A program made the translations under genes and the position numbers. A DNA stretch of 64,000 nucleotides, from contig OX459096.1 of NCBI GenBank assembly GCA_949775045.1, forward strand, positions 42,900,379 through 42,964,378. The letters run 5' to 3'. The notes beneath the pieces are model-generated. The model ran no database searches. It had not been told where the DNA came from and saw only the letters and a list, made by a program, of their open reading frames with translations. Each line of letters opens with the position of its first letter. Position 1 is the first letter of the stretch. Positions 57,542 to 64,000 of this stretch are shown here, piece after piece. The stretch is from Metridium senile. Taxonomy: Eukaryota > Cnidaria > Anthozoa > Actiniaria > Metridiidae.

Positions 57542-60500
57542 TTCATTCAACTGCAGAAAGGTATCACAAGATTATTAAATCTCAATATTCCAGTTTCACG
57601 TTATCTAGTACTACTGTACAGTCTATTTGACAAAAGGCCTGTGCATTTACACAGGCTAAGCCTCAATCTGTTGTAAAAATATTCACAAATTCCAAGCCAA
57701 GCATGGGAAAATACTATTGCAAAACAATATAGAAAACAAATTTGAATTTACTCCGGGTCGATATTATCCCACCTTTTGTCAAATGGTACAGCGGTGCTAG
57801 ATATAAAATGAAACTATAATTATCATCATTCATTTAATCATCATAAAAATAATTCAATCATCATGTCATAATTATAAGCACTTATTAGATGAGGTTTTTG
57901 TAATGCCGAGGCTGATTCCACTTGCCGAGACCTTGATTATTTCGGATATCACAAAAACCGAATTCAATAATTGTTTTATAATACACTGTTTTGAATTGTA
58001 ACAAAAGATTAATCAAAGAAAAGATTGCAAACTAAAACTTTATTGTGTTACAAAATTTGCCACGAGCGGTCTTTGTTTTTGGCGCCTTTTGTCAACAATG
58101 CATTGCGGGTGCAACCTACAGATTAGTGAATAGGTTATTGGCCAGCCAATAACCTATTCGATAATCTGTAGTTAGCTTGATTTCTAAAATACAGTGTATG
58201 CTATCGACCAATAAGAGCAAAGATTGTAAGTACAATGTATTATAATTATCTTTATTATCATCATGATTATCAATGCTATCATTACTCATTGTCATTATTA
58301 TGTTTGCCCTCTAATAAAACATTATTCAAAGTGACTTACATCGTCTGCAATCCCCAATGCTTTAGCAATAGATATTTTAATTGACAGTGTTCCAACAACA
58401 AAAAGAACTGCTTGAAAAGCCTGCAAACAAATGAAACACATAGATATTTTCTATTTATTTTTTATTTATACAGCTTTTACCATGCTATTCAAAGGCGAAA
58501 AATAAACTAACAGGAAAAGGCATGATATGGCTCACACAACAGAGCTTGGCTCCAAATAAAGTGTGACCCTTAAGAAACAAAGTTTACATAAAAAATACAA
58601 ATACATATACATATAAAATAGCAGAATGACTATGTGCAATAATTCACACTAATAGCAACATGTTGGTGGTGATATGATGCTATGTGGCATTTAATAATTA
58701 GGGCAAACAGTTTTCCATGAGCAACAGTTATTGATGTCAAATGACAAATTTGTTGCATATTTATAATGCTTGTACAGCTATATGTACACCTTATTGCAAG
58801 AAAGTTGGCCTGATTTGTGGAATTTAGTGGAATTTTTAAGGAATTAATTAAAATGCAAAGGAATTAAGATCTCTCAAGCTGAACTCTTTCTTTTGTTATT
58901 ACTTTCTTACTAAAATACTTATGTTCTTTTATCATGTGACAATATTATTGCAATTAGGTGTATTGATGTTTTATGAATTCAAATTGAATCATTATATCAT
59001 TATATTTTGTCAGGTAAAATGTTTTTATTCTTAAATACCAAATTTCACCTGCTCTATTCAGCTTTTATATTTTGTATATAATTTTATGTATCAATTTAGT
59101 TGCATCTGGGATAAATCTTTATTGTATTGTATTAAATGTATTTTTGAGACAATTGCACATATAAGATGCTATTAAACATGTTGTAGAAAATAATAAATTA
59201 TACAATCATGCACTCACCCAAATCAAGATTTGATTCTTCAGTTTGTGTATATAGACCTCTAGCTTGGCTATAACCTACAAAGTGTTGACATAAACTATTT
59301 TGAATGTGTGAGTGAATAAAAGTATGTTGTTTAAATGTATACACAATAACAATGATAAACAAATAAACAAAATTAATATGGATAATCAAATGAAATTTTG
59401 AATGAATTGATGGATGGATGAAATAAAAGTCAAATGAAAAAATGGATGCATAGGACAAATAGATGAATGAATGAATGCATGCATAGTTTACTGTGCGACT
59501 CGCCGTACCGTAGTCACTTACAAAAACTTTTGATGAATTTTTGACATTATTTTTACATTTTTTCATCTCAATCGGACCAATCAGCTGCAAGTTTATATCG
59601 AGCGGCAGAGTTTATATCGAGAGGCGGAGTTTATATCCAGTGGCGGAGACTTTAGAATCTTTGATGTCTGTAATTGGTCCGATTGAGATGAAAAAATGTC
59701 AAAATAATGTCAAAAATTCATCAAAAGTTTTTGTAAGTAACTATACAGTACGGTGAGTCACACAGTAAATCACCTACCAATGATGAAACAAGAGCAGACA
59801 TGAAAAATGAGCTGCGAAAACAAAACACAAATCAAACACATTACAATACATTACAAATTTAGAAAAATCAATATACATGTGCAAGAAAAATATTTTCAAA
59901 TATTTAAAAATTGACAAAAATTATGCATAATTATTGCAGTACCTTAGTAATAATGAATTTCCAAACTGGCAAACAAAATTCACTATGTGGGCAATCTAAA
60001 AAGATAGAAATATTCTTGTTGTTGTTGTTGTTTGTATTCACAAACCTCATTCACACATCCTCAGCTTTTTCTTTTTTAACACCATAATATAATATAAAGT
60101 CCACTGACATCAATTCCAAACTGACAAAACAACTTTACTGATATAGTTATACAGCTTTGTGTATTTTTTTCTGGTATGTCTATCATCCTGTGAGAAGAGC
60201 TTATATATGTACATGTACATGATTTGACATTTATAAGCTCTGCCTCCAAACTGATTGATGTATTAGAAAAATACAAAATCAAAATGTAATTTGACTTTGC
60301 CCATAATAATATACATGTATATAATTTTATATTATATCAATATTTATAAATTAATGTGTAACAGTAAGAAACTTACAGCAAGTCCATATAACATGAAGCA
60401 TAATTTCCTGGAAGTCAGAAAGTTCAGGATGTACATGCCAAACAATGCAATAGTCTGTAAAAAAAGATCAAGAAAAGTAACAATCATTTATTATGATAAT

Positions 60501-63500
60501 GATGACAATGATGAATGTGAGGATGATGTTGGTGAAGGTCATGATAATGTCAATAAGACAATAATATTTCATTTAAAATCACCCTCACCTGTGTTAGAAG
60601 TGCAAACTGTGCAAACTGAAAATAACATATAGATCATTTATTAGCGACTAATAGGTATAATAATACATAATATATAATAATATAATATAATATCTAATAA
60701 TATGACATAATAGTACAATAATCACAACAATGTAAACATTTCAATAAAAAATTAAAAAAAAGATTGTCTTTGTTAATATGAAAAAGAGGCTGTTTAACCT
60801 AAAAAGATTGCAGTTAAATGCATACAACATAAGGTAGTGCTGGTCTGGATCACTATAATCATAGCCTGCGTAGCCTGGCTCTCTGGCTCTCTCTAATAAT
60901 ATAATATAATATCTAATAATATGACATAATAGTACAATAATCACAATAATGTAAACATTTCAATAAAAAATTAAAAAAAAGATTGTCTTTGTTAATATGA
61001 AAAAGAGGCTGTTTAACCTAAAAAGATTGCAGTTAAATGCATACAACATAAGGTAGTGCTGGTCTGGATCACTATAATCATAGCCTGCGTAGCCTGGCTC
61101 TCTGGGGGAAAGGGGGAGAGGGGAGGGGAGGAGAGAGAGGGGGGGGGGGGAAGAGAGAAGGAAGGGAGAGCCTGCCCACAAGGCTGTCTTATTTAGTTAA
61201 CCGCCCACTACTAAAAATAGCGCACTGGAAGTAAGGGCTTACCCATGTAAAATACATGGCCTTGCGGGCAGGTCCTCATTTCCTTCTCTTCCCCTCCCCT
61301 CCCCTCCTCTCCCCAATCCCTCCGCCTCTCTCCCCAATCCCCCAGGGCCAGTTATGCAGGCTACTATAATCACAACACTGTAAGTTTTTGTTAATAGGTA
61401 TTTTGAAGCACAAAGACCCAAAATTAGTTGCTGTCGGCCCTTTGTCATTTACTTAGAAAAAAAAATATTTAGTTATAAACAGGTGTATAATATATTATTA
61501 TAAGAATAGTGGTACCTCTATTAATTAAGCGGTCACCCATTAAGCAGTCACCCTCTATTAGGCAGCCACTTTGGAAAGTCCTGAAGGTGAATGCTTAATA
61601 GGTACCACTGTATATATATTATAGTCATTTACCTGCCAAGGAATCATAAATAAAGCAGTGGTCACAGCTATCATGACTATATGCTTCCAGTTTACAACTA
61701 CTGACCTAAACACAACACATTCAAGGTCAAAATAACACAATAACATTATAGCTTTTTGTAAAATATTTAAATAACAAAACGTTGCAATTGTTTTCATCCA
61801 TTTTATAATTATTAAATTTAATATAGTTCTATATGATCTATATCCAAGGGCAGATCCAGGGGTGTATGAATTGTGTGACTAATCAATCCCCCACCCCCTT
61901 TGGAGCTCTCTGAATATGAATAAGAACTACAAGGCCATCCCCCCAGGTGGTTTGTTGTAGTTTACAGTAAGTTTCAGAGTGTTTGTAAATCATAAATTAT
62001 TGTATCTTACCTAATAGTATAGGTTATAACTAATAGTTGTACTACTAGCAGAGGATATGAGAAGCTTTCTCTTAATGGTGGTGTCCACATTACTCTTGTG
62101 GCCTGATAGAGAAGTAAGAAATTACAACACCTTCAGAAAGGGTCATAAGGAGTCATTTAGACATTTTAGTACTTAGTACAATTCCACCATAAACAGTTCT
62201 GTTTGTACCTATTTTTAAATTGCATGCACATGTATGATTTTCAATACAACTGTATAATTATATTATAGTTACAAGATGAGAAAGGCACCTTTTGTACTTA
62301 CCTCCCCATGATTATAGAAATAACATAGTGCTCCTAGAATACCTCCTAAAATATTACCACTGAAATGTAATAACAGTAACTTATTATCTTGACAGTAGTT
62401 GAAAACATTATGTTGCTATGGGGGCTGTTACACTGTCTAGCTATGGGGGCTGTTACACTGTCTATATAGCAATGCTTCTGTTTCACAAGTTGCTGTAGAA
62501 TTGCACAGTGTCACACAGGCTGTCTTGCAGTCAGCATTGCACAAAGTACAATGTAGAGTACTCAGTAACGTGCAACACCACTGCAGTTGATGTTATGCAC
62601 AGTGTTGTGAGACAATTAAAAAAAATGTAACATCACCTTTAGACAGTAGAGCATCCACAAAACTACATGACTTTGTACATACATGTATTACAGTATGCAC
62701 ACAGATGATGGATTTTCCTGAATTATGTGCACTACACAAGGCCAAGGGCCACAGAGGGGGAGGGGGCTTTTTTCACATAGTGAAAGATTTTCGCAGTGTT
62801 TTTTTTTTATTCACTTGAAAATCAATCACATGATCTATATTAATGGCTCAGCCCCCTTACACTATAAACATTCATTTTTACCTGAGATAATAGCACAGCA
62901 GAAAGAAGCATGCCATCATTAATCCACTCAAGTAAAATATAGCATATACATAGAAGAACGACAACTCTCCTAGACCTAAAGAATGAACAAAATAAACATA
63001 ATAAACATAAATTTATAAACATAATATGCGTTAGGTCATTCATGCAACTAATTATATTTATATAAAAATTATATATAAAGCTGTGACAAGCTTTTTTAAA
63101 ATACTGTATTCACTCTAATTAGAGCATTACCACCCAAATAAGCGCTGTATTTGCAACAAAAAAGTTAATAAGCGCTGCGGACGCGATGTGGTGCTTATTT
63201 ATTCAAGAAAATCTGTTTTCCTGAAAAAGACTTAAATACGACTTTAGTGGAACAGCATTGGAAATACATTATTATCAAAAACGATATTGAAATCACGGAG
63301 CTGTACAATACCATCCTGAGTCTGAATTTTCAATTATGTTTGAATAATCCTATCTAGATCTGGGTCTGATTTATCCAATAAACTTAAGGGTCTAAGAGTG
63401 GATAAATATGTTGCCAGTATTATCCTCATTTAATTAAAATATTATATGATTATTTAATGTAAACATCATGTTACCTTCACAACTTTGTACTGGTGGAAGT

Positions 63501-64000
63501 CCAAAGCCTCTATTGACTGTGTAACACACCTTGGTTTGATAGTTGAAATAATTTGCTATATTATCATAGCTACGAAACATAAAACCCAATATCACCTATT
63601 GAAAGAACACAAACAATTTATTAGTCATTTAAATAACTCAATTCCTTAATCCCAAAGTCAAATACGAGCAGAGATGATGAGACCTGGTTGTGTTATAGAG
63701 GCACTAAACATTTATTTGGAGACTCTTATACAAGAAATTGTAACTAAAGACATTTTGCAAATGACCCCTAAAACGCATTAGAATATTGTCCAAGTGGGAC
63801 AATAAATTTGCACCTCATAATATTTTTTGTCAAATTATAAAAAAATATAAAAACCTGTTATTATCTAAATCATTCACTGAAAAACACTGTCAGTACAATG
63901 TATCAGACTCTTTGATTTGTGAAACCCTAAGCATTACCAAGTATTATGAAAATATATGTAAACACTGTACATTAATTGAAACAACCAATATAACCTACCT
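49414..64000 (-). CDS. DPY19L: DPY19-like C-mannosyltransferase, 21 exons in window, N-terminus beyond right edge
   Basis: Exons (high to low): 63595-63475, 62975-62882, 62359-62302, 62102-62011, 61705-61633, 60615-60589, 60454-60377, 59995-59943, 59811-59778, 59274-59218, 58420-58340, 57448-57347, 56844-56773, 56127-56048, 55956-55926, 55408-55289, 52358-52257, 51026-50954, 50584-50485, 50181-50056, 49564-49414. All phases agree: 574 residues and a stop. A further exon seems to end at the edge (AG|GTAGGT). DPY19 proteins are multi-pass ER enzymes that C-mannosylate tryptophan in thrombospondin repeats. Family landmarks: [22 protein letters not shown] then [40 protein letters not shown] and a C-terminal luminal part with [10 protein letters not shown] and a final [13 protein letters not shown]. 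Hydrophobic membrane segments dominate the first two thirds. A 27-nt microexon (60615-60589) is notable. Which vertebrate paralogue (L1-L4) is closest cannot be said. Confidence 0.93.
51887..52163. mobile_element. MITE in a DPY19-like intron (AGTATACACC ends)
   Basis: AGTATACACCCTTTCCGAGAAA and CAAACAAGCTAGTGGCGCA are complemented at about 52095-52162. It lies between the exons at 52358-52257 and 51026-50954. Confidence 0.75.
52580..52650 (-). ncRNA. Hammerhead-like motif, Penelope-type
   Basis: Minus strand: CTGATGA (52643-52637), a GGGC/GCCC hairpin, then CGAAGGC, and GAAACG further on. The CTGATGA box is canonical; the GAAA box next to stem II reads GAAG. Confidence 0.35.
52905..52990 (+). 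repeat. Tandem repeat, about 26 bp x 3
   Basis: TTGGCCACACTACAAAAACG units followed by GCCGAG. Confidence 0.9.
54184..54437. mobile_element. MITE (GGGGCCGGTTGTACGAA family)
   Basis: GGGGCCGGTTGTACGAA and CTTCGTACAACCGGCCCC ends; the inner arms GTTATCCGCGGATAAAAGTT are self-complementary. GGGGCCGGCTGTACGAA in the centre suggests two nested copies. Confidence 0.82.
54532..54656. mobile_element. Second, shorter GGGGCCAGTTG family MITE
   Basis: CCAGGGGCCAGTTAGAAAA at the left and CTTCGTACAACTGGCCCCTG at the right, with ATAGCGCTATCC and GGATAACTGTTATCC inside. Confidence 0.75.
55500..55850. repeat. GATGAT-rich simple repeats
   Basis: Imperfect GATGAT/GACGAT runs. The frame at 55583-55768 is low complexity and not gene-like. 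Confidence 0.8.
56187..56347. mobile_element. MITE (TIR TAGACTGCGAGCAGTC)
   Basis: TTAGACTGCGAGCAGTCTCT and GGGACTGTTCGCAGTCTAAC form the ends, with an inner CCCTCCGGATTTAG against GAATTTGGAGGG. Confidence 0.78.
56488..56685. mobile_element. MITE-like element (TAGCCTCCTCC ends)
   Basis: TAGCCTCCTCCAACTCC at the left and GCGGAGGAGGCTA at the right; the core is diverged. Confidence 0.55.
57190..57362 (-). repeat. 39-bp tandem repeat carrying a DPY19-like exon end and its 5' splice site, 4 copies
   Basis: The word GATACCTCTCTTTCAATGAA starts at 57225, 57264, 57303 and 57342. The 57342 copy spans the real exon end (57347) and donor; on the minus strand it reads TTCATTGAAAGAGAG|GTATCA. The other three lie in the intron downstream, so four equivalent donors are spaced by 39 nt. 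The unit length is a multiple of three, but each unit has an in-frame TAA. Confidence 0.93.
57885..58215. mobile_element. Non-autonomous element, ATTGGYCGATAGC family, copy 3 (inverted)
   Basis: On the minus strand it reads TTATTGGTCGATAGCATAC at one side, and ATTATTGAATTCGGTTTTTG and GGTCTCGGCAAGTGGAATCA at the other, matching 17575-17900 and 22690-23045. A short palindrome (AATAGGTTATTGGC) is inside. Confidence 0.55.
58450..58565 (-). mobile_element. LINE 3' tail fragment
   Basis: Inverted copy of 4270-4395 with an A-rich end on the minus strand; it lies just upstream of the exon at 58420-58340. Confidence 0.65.
59488..59769. mobile_element. MITE with about 100-bp arms
   Basis: TACTGTGCGACTCGCCGTAC and GTTTTTGTAAGTAAC-type ends; the arms pair ATGAATTTTTGACATTATTT and TTTCATCTCAATCGGACCAA with their complements. 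It lies between the exons at 59811-59778 and 59274-59218. Confidence 0.85.
60676..61101. repeat. Recent direct duplication, about 200 bp x 2
   Basis: Two nearly identical copies run from CTAATAATATAATATAATAT through AAAGATTGTCTTTGTTAATA to TAGCCTGCGTAGCCTGGCTC. The first ends at about 60890 and the second at about 61101. Confidence 0.88.
61081..61372. mobile_element. TAGCCTGCGTAG family palindromic element
   Basis: TAGCCTGCGTAGCCTGGCTC plus a purine-rich arm (GGGGAGGGGAGGAGAGAGAG), then a pyrimidine-rich arm (CCCCTCCCCTCCTCTCC) and GTTATGCAGGCTA at the right. It has the same architecture as 23570-23730. Confidence 0.7.
61509..61610. mobile_element. Small MITE (GTGGTACCTCTATTAATTAAGC ends)
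   Basis: GTGGTACCTCTATTAATTAA at the left and TTAATAGGTACCAC at the right. Confidence 0.65.

Overview
This window is eukaryotic (animal) genomic DNA: AT-rich, with short exons flanked by GT/AG splice sites, long introns, many microsatellites and a dense load of small inverted-repeat transposons and retroelement remnants. The gene content points to a cnidarian, most likely a hexacorallian (sea anemone or coral relative). Three adjacent genes carry minicollagen-type cysteine patterns, which are a cnidarian trademark, and one gene encodes a secreted ShK-like six-cysteine peptide. The taxon is an inference; no marker gene in the window fixes it.

Layout. 373-1955 (+): the 3' end of a gene with a possible zinc-binding motif and three ubiquitin-interacting motifs. 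2-9 kb: a 70-bp satellite, LINE tails, nested MITEs and a large fold-back element. 9.6-18.1 kb (+): a complete seven-exon secreted PAN/EGF protein gene. 21.1-25.1 kb (-): a five-exon ShK-like secreted peptide gene. 26.3-30.6 kb (-): a degenerate Penelope-like retroelement split by a LINE and by a MITE. 36.7-47.2 kb (+): a tandem cluster of three secreted Cys/Pro/His-rich genes (298, 163 and 193 aa) with one exon plan: signal-peptide exon, phase-1 intron, large low-complexity exon. 49.4-64.0 kb (-): 21 exons (574 codons) of a DPY19-like C-mannosyltransferase that continues past the right edge.

How they relate. The three-gene cluster is the most distinctive part. The proteins keep minicollagen-style Cys clusters and polyproline but have no Gly-X-Y collagen helix; histidine-rich modules sit in its place. 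They look like structural, cross-linkable secreted proteins, with nematocyst wall or thread as the obvious guess. The peptide gene upstream would also fit a secretory or stinging cell, though nothing shows co-regulation.

A second theme is tandem duplication at exon/intron borders. The PAN/EGF gene has a 94-bp minisatellite and the DPY19-like gene a 39-bp repeat. Each unit carries the exon end and its 5' splice site.
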